In this document: positions 26,101 through 34,189 of the stretch, piece by piece | Numbering within the stretch: the stretch's first letter is position 1 | Layout: each line of letters starts with the position of its first letter | Origin: Gordionus sp. m RMFG-2023 | Taxonomy: Eukaryota; Nematomorpha; Gordioida; Chordodea; Parachordodidae | DNA length: 64,000 nucleotides | Assembly: GCF_954871325.1 (NCBI RefSeq) | Contig: NC_088775.1 | Location: forward strand, 13,307,561 to 13,371,560 | Direction of reading: 5' to 3' | Translations under genes and position numbers: made by a program | The notes under the pieces: generated by a model | Database searches by the model: none | Told to the model about the DNA's origin: nothing | What the model saw: the letters and a program-made list of their open reading frames with translations, nothing else

Positions 26101-27812
26101 TAACTAAAATTACCCTTTTCTTTGTTATTATTATTATATGAGTACTTTTGATTTGAAAAATTTTCTTGATTATTCTCTATCTGCTCCTTAGGTTTATTGA
26201 CTTTTTTTACCATCATATTTGTCACTTCATCCTCAGCCCTTTGCATTGCCAAAGCCATATTTAAAACCTGTTGAAAACTCACCATTTCTCCTAAGTCATT
26301 TATTCCATCTGGAAATCTAGTGCGAATATCTTTCTCCAATGCACTCATTTTGATTCCAGCCACCATCTGATCCCTCAATCTCCCATCTAGGTCAGATTCA
26401 AATTTATATTCTTGAGCCATTTTTTTAAGTCGAGCTGCAAACTCCGCAACTGATTCACCAACCCCTCTTTCTATCCGAATAAATTTAATTCTCGAGCTAA
26501 ATAATGTTGAAATAGGCTTAAAAACTTTCTTACCAACTTCAATAATCTCTTCATAATTAAGATCTTTCAATATTTTTGGATAAACAAAGGACCTCATCTC
26601 AGCTAAATTACTAATACCCATATACGCAAATAATATTTTTTTTTTGGTTTCATTATTTATTAATATACCTCTTATCTCCAACATATCATCAATATATTCA
26701 ATGTAATCAGCAAAGTTGTTTTGATTATCGAAATTATCGAATTTGATCATAATGTTATCATTTTTTTCTTCTTTATTCATACTTACTTTATTTTTGTCTT
26801 CTTTATTCATAATAAATCATCGACAACGTCGCCAATATACTGACTGGCAATCACTTCATGAAATATATTAATATGATTGATTTGTATCTATGACATTTAT
26901 ATCATTGATAATATATATATATGACATTTATAACATTGATAATATATAATATAAATCTCATTTATAACAATAAATACCTTGATGTGTAATGGCTAGGCCA
27001 ACTGAACTTAAAGGTGGAGGGGCTAATGCTAAATCTTTAAATCAATGTTAAAATTATTGTATGGATATATATATATAAATACCTTGATTTGCATTAGAAG
27101 TTTGAGGGGCTATTGAAACTTGGGCTAATAATTTTAAGTTAATTTTAATAAAAGTATATCATAAATACCTTGATGTGTAATGGCTAGGCCAACTGAACTT
27201 AAAGGTGGAGGGGCTAATGCTAAATCTTTAAATCAATGTTAAAATTATTGTATGGATATATATATATAAATACCTTGATTTGCATTAGAAGTTTGAGGGG
27301 CTATTGAAACTTGGGCTAATAATTTTAAGTTAATTTTAATAAAAGTATATCATAAATACCTTGATGTGTAATGGCTAGGCCAACTGAACTTGAAGGTGGA
27401 GGGGCTAATGCTAAATCTTTAAATCAATGTTAAAATTATTGTAAGGATACCTTGATTTGCATTAGGAGTTATGGCTGCTACCAAGTTTTGACATTCTAAA
27501 GAATGTTGGATGGTGATAATTAAATCGAGACCAATCATTAATTTGGCTCTACCACCACATCTTTTGCGACAAGTAAGGTAAACGGCCTTTTTACCACTTG
27601 TATGGGCCAAATATTCATGCCCTTGGTAGCATATATAGTCCTTTTTCTTCTGTGTTTGCTGAAAATAAAAATAATAAATATATAAAATGGTTTATTACTT
27701 TTATTTCAAGTTGTTTATATTTAAGATAATTTTTAAGATTATCAGCTACAGTTGGAATCATATCAAAAATATGGCGGCCATTTCTTATGAGTATTATTGT
27801 GATTATTCTCAT
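20184..27812 (-). CDS. MULE transposase with two FLYWCH fingers and a mini-exon array
   Basis: Exons on the minus strand: 27812-27699 (ATG in the terminal repeat; MIPTVADNLKNYLKYKQLE); 27658-27451, FLYWCH finger 1 (YICYQGHEYLAH, VYLTCRKRCGGRAKL, QHSLEC); eleven mini-exons between 27416 and 22026; 21981-21868; 21824-21762 (NTDLPLEVAHVLMDLHQNIN); 21506-20725, FLYWCH finger 2 (KIHYRCRKVGCKASCKF, GLHEHQ) plus the MULE transposase core. The core shows YQLYTIHVLYQETMIPIVYALLPDK, typical of MULE/FLYWCH proteins, but the usual DGTF motif reads MVGTF, so the first catalytic Asp is missing. The C-terminal piece (NGPRTNNHLEGYHHSL) lies in another frame at 20513-20184 after a disrupted stretch. The enzyme would move MULE DNA; this copy is probably dead. 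All introns from finger 1 on are phase 1. Confidence 0.65.
22601..22744 (-). repeat. Gypsy 3' LTR
   Basis: It shares TGACTGGCAATCACTTCATG and CTCATTTATAACA with the other LTR. The purine-rich tract lies directly beside it on the inner side. Confidence 0.75.
22764..23894 (-). CDS. Gypsy integrase region (fossil)
   Basis: A retroviral-type integrase part: a Cys-rich zinc-binding segment, a core with the SDNGPQF and YHPKMNGLAERT motifs, and a charged tail. It overlaps the end of the pol frame upstream. Confidence 0.8.
   Translation of the reverse strand: MEWEVGSSNHFEEINFNDYTQRAPGINAMKSIFMYCGWPNCDKDIEQYVRQCMPCQSNRSNIMEVPLYSWNISNIPCERIHLDFAGPIDSYSWLVGVDAHTKWAEVELMRETTSTTMIRVLRKWFARFGTPIQIVSDNGPQFISGEFRKFCFEKNIKLIHTTPYHPKMNGLAERTIRTLKSRYFATRKDIREPEEAMGEVLLAYRMGEHQSTGRSPAKLLLGRNLKTGLIWLRPNVSYEMERSNIRQKVAHDEHSHMREFEIAQPVWVHNEINSGWREGIIKSRTGRYSYLVESKDRMVRKHADQLRKREVGKEMEKSGPGKDNEENMESEREEENIKNKESDIVETLENVEDNGKLETRKSQRARKPTNRLIEEL
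23816..25909 (-). CDS. Gypsy pol region: protease, reverse transcriptase, RNase H (fossil)
   Basis: An aspartic protease motif (DTGA) is near the start, followed by reverse transcriptase with the YLDD box and RNase H (LECDASNTGFGAVL, then NKVADTLSRLP). Order and motifs are those of Gypsy elements. Confidence 0.85.
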   Translation of the reverse strand: MHIDDNDSSDSINNISQIGRNSAKIFVWINGVPIEFDYDTGAQISVIGKQYWDEIGRPKLGPTKPLSVYGNQPLDVLGETMVRVRFGKISRSLPIVVIGSNDIPLFGLPWILAFNMFIPRQVTIRSITNKEVMTTNKQIADMTTEFVSVFDDKPGRVNDIEVSIHLSEAARPKSWPARRVPFPLRKPIEMELDRLVKSGILKAIDPTQKRLTWATPTVNVRKTNGEIRICADFKVTLNPYILYDYHIIPTVDDLLTKLKDGLKFTVIHLKDAYLQLPIKESSKEYLTISTHIGYFQYQCMLFGLSSAPDNLLQDCQMTGVYLDDIIITGKNDVEHLNNVKKVQMKLKQVGMKARWAKIRFLNESVSFLGFVIDKYGIHPAKEKIDAIRRIPTPNNIHQLRSFLGLVNYHERFLPHLHRIAAPLHKLTSIKSCWGWSDKEQEVFDKIKQLLSTNKTLIPYSPNLPIILECDASNTGFGAVLCHLVKKDISRPIAFASRTLLESEKNYAPIEKEARALLFGMEKFHTFIFGRKFLLRTNHKPLEKLFGDKRELPKISNSRLTRWAWKMSAYDFDIEYVPGKDNKVADTLSRLPIDGIKSNNDQKNSLKIRAINLHDINISQVELQKETRNDSLFKKVVKNIEHGWVDFDAKKNTELVCFYNRREELSVDHDVIEWNGRLVVPTILRKSILTIIHRGLQE
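25965..26810 (-). CDS. Gypsy gag-like region (fossil)
   Basis: A 281-codon frame next to the 5' LTR with a helical capsid-like middle, an Asn-rich stretch and a zinc knuckle at the end (CSKCGRTHPPFQC). Position and knuckle mark it as the nucleocapsid/capsid part of the element. Confidence 0.75.
   Translation of the reverse strand: MNKEDKNKVSMNKEEKNDNIMIKFDNFDNQNNFADYIEYIDDMLEIRGILINNETKKKILFAYMGISNLAEMRSFVYPKILKDLNYEEIIEVGKKVFKPISTLFSSRIKFIRIERGVGESVAEFAARLKKMAQEYKFESDLDGRLRDQMVAGIKMSALEKDIRTRFPDGINDLGEMVSFQQVLNMALAMQRAEDEVTNMMVKKVNKPKEQIENNQENFSNQKYSYNNNNKEKGNFSYYNNNNFKFRDNNKFNNNDMYKFNKCSKCGRTHPPFQCFASRVKC
26836..26969 (-). repeat. Gypsy 5' LTR
   Basis: On the minus strand it starts TGTTATAAATGAG. 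It is followed inward by the primer-binding site (26821-26834). Confidence 0.75.
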
Positions 27813-27852
27813 TTTTCGCTATTTTGATGCTAGCTATTTAGGTCTCTTACCA

Positions 27853-28175
27853 AATTTTTGTACAAATTTTATCTATAAAATAATATTTGTAATTAAATTA
27901 AAAGTTGGCAATGGATTATGAATATAGGCAATATAACAAAAGTTTGAAAACAAGCTAAATAGAATTGATATAATTATCAAAAATGTTTCACGATGATATC
28001 CTACTTTAGCAAATAACTCACATTCATTAAACCACAGAGCATCATGTGTAATTCTCCTCATCATTAATTATCAATTTTATGAAATTAAAAAAATATGAAT
28101 ATGATGCATTTTTATCAAAAAGAAAACACATTACATAGAAAATTTAAAATAATTTATGAGGGTTAGGTTAGGATA
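27853..28175. other. Stretch between the MULE and the foldback MITE
   Basis: A 63-codon minus-strand frame (27873-28064) has no recognised motif. Two GGTTAGG words at 28160-28173 are too few to be telomere repeat. Confidence 0.35.
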
Positions 28176-28183
28176 GATTAGGG

Positions 28184-28639
28184 CAGAGTTGTACAAAAGA
28201 TCTTCTTTGGAGATTTTTGAGCGAGATCTAGCTCAAAAATTTGAGCAAGATCTTTGAAGATCGTAAAATTTGAAGATCTTTTATTTTTTAAAAATTTTGT
28301 GTAACGATCTTCAAAGATCTAGATCTTTGAAGATCGCTGCGATCAACGATCCTCAAAGATCTTCATGATATTTATTTTTTTACCCCTTTATTAAAAGCCC
28401 AGATGTTTTTCAATTTTCATCAAGGCAGGAGGAGAGGTATAAAACATAAAAGAAATATTATATTAATAAAATTGAAAAACATCTGGGCTTTTAATAAAGG
28501 GGTAAAAAAATAAATATCATGAAGATCTTTGAAGATCGTTACACAAAATTTTTAAAAAATAAAAGATCTTCAAATTTTACGATCTTCAAGGATCTAGATC
28601 TTTGAAGATCTTTTTATTTTGAGCAAATGTACAACTCTG
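28184..28639. mobile_element. Foldback hAT-type MITE built of AGATCTTTGAAGATC words
   Basis: It starts CAGAGTTGTACA and ends TGTACAACTCTG, with GATTAGGG on both sides (28176-28183 and 28640-28647), an exact 8-bp target duplication. The arms (about 28184-28400 and 28460-28639) are near-perfect inverted copies around a loop of about 55 bp. The arms contain many copies of the self-complementary word GATCTTCAAAGATC and its variants, so each arm can also fold on itself. No coding frame. Confidence 0.85.
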
Positions 28640-28649
28640 GATTAGGGTT

Positions 28650-29340
28650 TGCAAATAAAAAATATTAAATAATTATTTAAAATCAAACATTTTTTTATCT
28701 TAAATTAAGATATCATTTAAAGTATTTTCAGGAAATTTTGTCAGAACCCCATGACTAAGTTCTGTTAATTTTTTTTATTAAGTTTTTCGATTTTGACCGC
28801 ATGTTGAGTAGAGCTATATTGTTTAATTTGAGAGTAATTCAAAAAATATTTTATTTTTACAGAGTTATATTTCATAAGTAGACATTTTGTCATTTTCATG
28901 TATGATATTTAAAAAGATAAAATCAAAAATTTTTTTAAAAAATATTTACAGAGATTATTGTCCAATAATTATTTTTTAAATTCAGTAAAATTATACATTT
29001 AGGACTTTATTAGCAATAGACATAGTCGGGTATGGGGAGGGGCAAGGGGAAATCTCCCCCCCCCCCTTCAAAAGTAAGTCACTTTTTGTGATATTCATTA
29101 ATAAAAACTACCCTCCTCCAATAAAATTTAGGGGAAAACCTTACCTAATAGTACCACTTTTTTAAGCAAAATTAGGTAACGCCTGTGAAAATATGTCTAT
29201 ACATTAAAGTCCACCATTGAATGGTAATGTCTTTCAGGAATTATAACCAAGACATTACATTTGACATTAACCCTTTTAATAAATTAATTGTCAATCTAGA
29301 TTGGTATTAATGTGATTAATGGCAAGAACCACCATTTAAA
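28650..29340. other. A+T-rich stretch with a decayed hAT end
   Basis: At 29012-29075, CAATAGACATAGTCGGGTATGGGG followed by G and C runs resembles the CAGTGGCGTAG hAT terminus; a possible partner, GTAACGCCTGTG, ends near 29189. No gene is supported. Confidence 0.3.
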
Positions 29341-29369
29341 ATAGAAACAAACTAAGCCAAGTCTAACTT

Positions 29370-29567
29370 TTAGGTCGAAATCTTTCCCATTCCCTTGGCT
29401 ATATAATTTTGCAGTGCAAAAATTCTTAGAAAAGTTATTCCAACCTTAACAGAAGGGATAATAATTTGGTATTGGGTAGCTAAGGCATGTAGGTTTTTTA
29501 GATACCTTAAAAAAATTTTAGGCCCGTAAAATTCTATTAACCATTGGTCTGAACCTGTTGTCACCCT
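29370..29567 (-). pseudogene. Possible thioredoxin/PDI-like exon relic
   Basis: A good 3' splice site (TTATTTATATATTTCAG, minus strand) opens a 64-codon frame containing SDQWLIEFYGP, then LKNLHALATQYQ, VKVG and NYIAKGMGKIST. This order resembles a thioredoxin fold of the TMX/PDI kind (WLIEFYAP...CKNL...VKVG...YGIKGFPT), but the CXXC active site is absent and no neighbouring exon was found. It may be a gene relic or a chance frame. The similarity is judged by eye only. Confidence 0.25.
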
Positions 29568-29980
29568 GAAATATATAAATAATTTTAATCCAAAAAATAT
29601 TTTTTTAAATATTAAACAATTATTAGTAGTCGGCGCTGCCTGTCTTATTGAAAATTTTACTCGGGCCGTTCAGCCCAGCATAAATATTATTGCACAACTT
29701 GTCCAGCCAGGCGTGCATCTATTTTTTTATGAAGGCAAAATATAAAAATTTGTGCAATTTTAAGCTTAAGGAAAATTTGCAAACTTATAGCTAGATCCCT
29801 ATAAATTAGAAAAATTTAGCCAGAATATGGCTAGAAATTTTTTTTTTCCGAAACCAGAGATTGTTTATTATTTATTTAAAAGCTTTATCACAGTCTAAAT
29901 TTCTATTTTAGGCCTAGTATTATATGAATATAAATAAAGCAAAAATTGTTTAGAATAATTAAACGGGTTGTCCGGTCTAG

Positions 29981-30201
29981 TAGTGTTGTTACGACCCATT
30001 TTGGATCGATTTTTAAAAACGGCCCAATTAAGATTTTAGCCAAAATAATATTTTGTAAACCTTGAGATTTAACCAATAGAGAACCAAACCTTTCTGCCGC
30101 CTATGAGCAAAATCTCCAGGCTTATATAATATTATTTTAGCTAAAATCTTAATTGAGTGATTTTTTTAAATAGATCCAAATGGAGCCAATTAAAAACACA
30201 G
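29981..30201. repeat. MITE of the TAGTGTTGTTAAACG family, copy 2
   Basis: It starts TAGTGTTGTTACGACCC. The interior (ATTAAGATTTTAGCCAAAAT, CTATGAGCAAAATCTCCAGG) matches copy 1, partly inverted. The far end is degraded. Confidence 0.45.
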
Positions 30202-30284
30202 TTAAAAGGCTCGATTTTAACCGATTTTTTTTAAAAATAACTCTCAATATTTTATCCAGAAAATATTATGCAAGCCTGATAATT

Positions 30285-31735
30285 TTGGTCTTGATTGTTT
30301 TTGTAATTTAATAAATATATTAAAAATACCGAAAGACATTGATGTATTGTTTGAGGAGATTGTAATTCTCTCTATTTTTTATGATTCACCAGAATACTTA
30401 AAGTCTAAAAGAAGAGGAGATACGGGTAGAATTTTTTCGCAATAACAATAAATTCCCATGCTTGGAAAAAAATTGTGAATATGTCTTCTCCTTACCTCAT
30501 TCTTATACCTCATCCGAGCGCATTTTTAGCCTGATGAGGACTGCGTGGAAAACGGATTGCTTTAACAACATTAGAGGCCGAGCTAATGGTTAAACAAATT
30601 TATAATATGTCATGCCAGGAATTTTATAATATCTCAATAACGATGGTAAACGTTTAGTACCATTATTTAAATCTCAAATAAAATATAATTAACAATATAT
30701 TTAATTTTCCATATTTTTTTATTTATACATTCGCATAAAATAAATATATTTTTTACAATGTAAATCAAAAATAGAGAGCTTACAATATCCTCAAACAAGA
30801 CATCAATGTCTATCGGTATTTTTAAAATATTTGAACATTTTAATATAGTTTTAGCAATGGCGCCATAAAATTTATTGTTGTAAAGATTAACACATCTGCA
30901 GCATAATTTTGTGAATCTTTGTTAAGATTCTTCTGATTGCGATTGCACATTAACAGTATGTAGTAGAGTTCCTACATGTGAAATCATTCCTAAATATACC
31001 TCTGCCATATATTACTAAAAAAAAATTTAAAATGTTAGGACAGCTTTTATAATCTTTATTTAAGAAATATTTAAAGGTTTATAAAATTTTAAAATTCTAT
31101 AGATGGCGGGTATTAGGAACATATCGCAACCAATATTGTGCTGACTCAATTCTATAAATACACTCTGGTTTTTTCCAAATTCACTGAGGCATTATCAGAT
31201 CATAAAGTTAACATCTAATTTATTGATAATCCCGAATCTGCTATATTTACCATTATATGGTTAGCTATTCCCGAATCTGCTATATTTACCATTATATGGT
31301 TAGCTATGTCTTTGGATTTTTCACTATTTGAAGGGAAAAAATTTTAAAGTTTTCTTGAAACGTCCTTAATTTTGTTGAAATAGCGAAGGATCAAAAGAAA
31401 TATTTTAATATTTCCCTTATTAGATGCATCTGTTAGAATATTGCATATGTATACTTATCTTTCAAATCGTCAAGAATTGACCTCCTGAATTCAGGTTCTA
31501 AAACATTAATGATATCCTTGCTCATTTTTGTTCTACAAGTAAAGTTTTCATTTATCTTGGAGTCGTTAAATATTATGGGGAAAGATTCTACCTACATTAT
31601 AATGTGAATGTGGTACTACAAGATAAGTGATTACAATTGCTGCAACCGTAGTTGCATCTGTATTATTTCTTATTTTTGGAGAATATTTTTGTTTTGCACT
31701 GGATGTAGATTCACTCTCCTGCGCTGATTATTATA
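30285..31735. pseudogene. hAT transposase remains, two opposed pieces
   Basis: On the + strand 30470-30600 reads a hAT C-terminal dimerisation segment (SSERIFSLMRTAWKTDCFNN). On the minus strand 31735-30760 carries transposase-like text, among others IVITYLVVPHSHYN and NENFTCRTKMSKDIINVLEP, with stops. The segment 30300-30380 is an inverted copy of 30760-30840, so the locus holds two copies in opposite directions or an inverted duplication. A 39-bp tandem duplication lies at 31230-31307. Confidence 0.4.
31230..31307. repeat. 39-bp tandem duplication
   Basis: TCCCGAATCTGCTATATTTA and the next 19 bp occur twice without change, so the duplication is recent. Confidence 0.8.
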
Positions 31736-32265
31736 ATGTGATTGAACAATAATAAATAAAATAATTATCATTGAAATGAGTACAATATTACCTTATTATG
31801 TATTTAAACGTGATACATGATAATTACACGCCTATCCCTATAATGTTATACATACACAAGGTAAATTTCCAATTGCGGATGTTTTGCGGGACATTCGCAT
31901 AAAATATATTTTTTACATTATAAAATTAAAATCGTTTGTTTTTTTTATAAAATTTTATCTTGTTTACATTCTTTTATATTTAAAAAGGATCGTTGGTTAT
32001 TTTTTATAAATTAATATATTTTAATAAATCAAGATGTTATTTTATTTTGAAAAATAGTTACTGAATTTGTATTTATATAAACTAATTATAAAAAATAATA
32101 GGCGGATAATTAAGTCATTTAAAAATCACCTTTTTTAGCAATTTTTTTATTTCTACGCATTTTCATATTTATCTCGCAATTTTCATATTTCTCTCGCAAA
32201 ATACCAAATTTTTCCCGCAATTTGAAAATTTTGACCTGGCAACCCTGCTCCCCACGCGATATTGT

Positions 32266-33844
32266 CATTAGCCCCTACAATGGAAAGGGGAGGTCTGAAG
32301 TAACTGTTTCTAAAAAATCTTTTTAAATTTAATTCTTTTATTATTTTTCAACACCCATAACCAAGTGATTTCTGATTTATGATATCGAACTCGACCTCGT
32401 GATTTCGTTAATACATATCATATTAAATTAAATAATAAGTGTGTGTGGTCGATTATTTCGCACTCGGTAATATTATCTTATTTATTTATATTTAAAAATT
32501 TATTTTATATTTATAGAAACTGACCATCTCATATAAAGCGATTGCAAATTTTTTTCTACTTTATGATGCCTGGAGGGCAGCTTTGACAATTTAAAGGTTT
32601 CTGAAGATCCTGTCACTACCATTATGACTAGTGCCATAATCTGTAGAATATAAAAATTTTATTTTATTTGATCACTTTGTGTTTTGGATAAAATATTGTT
32701 TAACAGGCTCTTGTACAAAATTGCAAACCATTTCGTATGATATAGAGTTTGCAATAAATCATATTCAAATGTCAAAAGATTGCAAGATTAATTTGAGAAG
32801 TATAAATTAAATTTTTATCTTTTATTATTTTTTAATTCTAATAGATTAAGACACTAAATTTTTATATGTTTTTTCAAAGGCACAAGATTTTATGAAGGAG
32901 AGAAATCTACCTTTTGATTTTGAAGGTTCTAGACTTCAAACATTATGGTCCAAAAAAGGAGAGGAATATATACTTTTATCATTAAATAAATATAATATTT
33001 TATTTTAGCTTTAAAACCAATGTGTTTTATGCTGCACTTGATTTGATTATTATGCAGTTTGATGATAAATCTATAAAAAATATTAATCAAGCATCATTTT
33101 TTTATACCAAAGAGATTGGCAAAAAAGTCAATCGATAAAGATGATATCGAGGATATCTGTAAATTTTACCATTTAAATTCAAAATAAATTTTTGAAGTTT
33201 CGAAATATTTATAAGATGGCTAAAACAGGTGATGTAATTATTACACGTGACCTAGATTAAAGAGTTTAAAGATTTGTCAAATTCTGGGAATTTTAAATTA
33301 ATTTAATTAATATATTTTTACTCTTTATTTAGCTTCTTCTTCTGATGATGATGATGATAATTCTGACACTTATTATTCAGACTGGGAAAATTAATCGTCT
33401 ATTTTACCTTATCGTCTACTTTAAAATTTTTCTGCTTTCCCTAATTTAAAAAGTTTATATAAATATTTATTAACCATTCCTACTTCCTTATGTACTGCCG
33501 AATGGGTCATGAGTAAAATTAAATTAATCAAAACAAGAATTCGTAGTGCCATGAAAGATCCATTTCTTAATAATTTAACTATTTTATCAATGGGAAAAAA
33601 TTTATTTAGACAATTATATTGGTGAAATTATTAATTCTTTCGCTTTCTCTTCCCCTAATTTGTCTAGATCATTAATTTAAAATAAATATTTTTAAAGTAT
33701 ATATATTTTTTACATTTTATTTATATTATATATTAAAGATTGATGCAATAAAAATTATTTTTGAAATTTATGGGTGTCAAAAAATAATTAACCATTTTTG
33801 GAAGGAGAGAGAGGGTAATTTTCAGGGGAGTATATAGGCCACTG
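32266..33844 (+). mobile_element. hAT derivative, internally deleted
   Basis: It starts CATTAGCCCCTAC (decayed CAGTGGCCCCTAC) and ends TATATAGGCCACTG. The flanks GATATTGT and TTTATTGT agree at 6 of 8 positions. Coding scraps run in + direction: 32700-32960 and, near the end (33440-33620), the hAT dimerisation segment (LKSLYKYLLTIPTSLCTAEW, then MSKIKLIKTRIRSAMKD). It is the short form of the element at 42874-46790, which keeps the catalytic part missing here. Confidence 0.6.
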
Positions 33845-34084
33845 TTTATTGTATAAACTAGAGGAAATTTTTTAAATTTGATAAAAAGTTGTTAGATCAA
33901 ATATAGCAGGAAGTTAATATATTAAAAGTAATTATGTTAAATATCTTCCTAAAAAATAATCATTATAAAAAAATTATATGAGTAAAAAATTATCATATTT
34001 AAATTTATTTTATAAATTCGTTAAATTATGTTAGTTGGTAATTTTACACCTTTGAAAAACTCATTTGTTTTTTTTTAATATATT

Positions 34085-34189
34085 ATGGCTACAAAATTAA
34101 AAAAGGAACATATTGAAAAATTAATAAAAATAATAAAACGGTGGAATTCAGATCGATTAGATCTATTCGAAATATCATTGCCAAATGAG
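34085..34189 (+). CDS. AFDN: Afadin exon 1 (start codon)
   Basis: Thirty-five codons, ending RWNSDRLDLFEISLPNE before the donor GTAAAT. The human counterpart, just before the first Ras-association domain, reads HHWNANRLDLFEISQPTE. Phase 0 at the end fits exon 2. An earlier 5' non-coding exon cannot be ruled out. Confidence 0.85.

Larger units (their letters stand above)
22601..26969 (-). mobile_element. Gypsy-type LTR retrotransposon, near-whole fossil
   Basis: A minus-strand element flanked by ATAAA on both sides (22596-22600 and 26970-26974). Parts in order on the minus strand: 5' LTR (26969-26836), a primer-binding site starting TGGCGACGTTG, a gag-like frame, a pol region (protease, reverse transcriptase, RNase H), an integrase region, a purine-rich tract and the 3' LTR (22744-22601). 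Domain order and the short LTRs fit the Gypsy superfamily, perhaps the Mag-like group. The two LTRs are nearly identical, so the insertion is young. It looks nearly whole, with perhaps two or three breaks. It landed in a mini-intron of the MULE gene. Confidence 0.85.
22026..27416 (-). repeat. In-phase array of alternating 57-bp and 42-bp mini-exons
   Basis: Exon type A (57 bp) lies at 27416-27360, 27225-27169, 27034-26978, 22469-22413, a 54-bp form at 22272-22219, and 22082-22026. It encodes LALAPPPLSSVGLAITHQ plus a split codon. Exon type B (42 bp) lies at 27315-27274, 27124-27083, 22559-22518, 22368-22327 and 22174-22133, and encodes QVSIAPQTSNANQ plus a split codon. Each is preceded by AG and followed by GTATTTAT. 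The introns are 44 nt (A to B) and about 48 nt (B to A). Order is strictly A-B-A-B, all phase 1 and all open. The 54-bp form lost exactly one codon. The ends of A and B resemble the end of the finger 1 exon (ITPNANQ), suggesting origin by exon duplication. Confidence 0.8.
18712..27843 (-). mobile_element. MULE (Mutator-like) element carrying a FLYWCH transposase gene
   Basis: The left end reads ACCCAATAGCGAGTATCAAA and the right end, reversed, ACCTAAATAGCTAGCATCAA; both continue with AATAGCGA. They are flanked by CGCTTATTA (18703-18711) and CTCTTACCA (27844-27852), which agree at 6 of 9 positions, fitting a decayed 9-bp MULE target duplication. Between them runs a minus-strand transposase gene (27812 down to 20184) that starts just inside the right end. 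The left 1.4 kb (18712-20180) is non-coding and A+T-rich. A Gypsy retrotransposon (22601-26969) is inserted in the gene. An outer boundary at the related terminus 14278 cannot be fully excluded. Confidence 0.6.

Noticed and set aside
13868-27843. One giant MULE with convergent genes bounded by 13868 and 27843
   Set aside because: The terminus at 18712 pairs better with 27843 and has a candidate 9-bp duplication; 14278 looks like a separate, partner-less end.
27873-28064. 63-codon minus frame outside the MULE end
   Set aside because: No recognisable domain, and it lies outside the terminal repeat; kept only as a note.
28158-28190. TTAGG words resembling arthropod telomere repeat
   Set aside because: Only two or three imperfect words, partly the target duplication of the MITE; no array.
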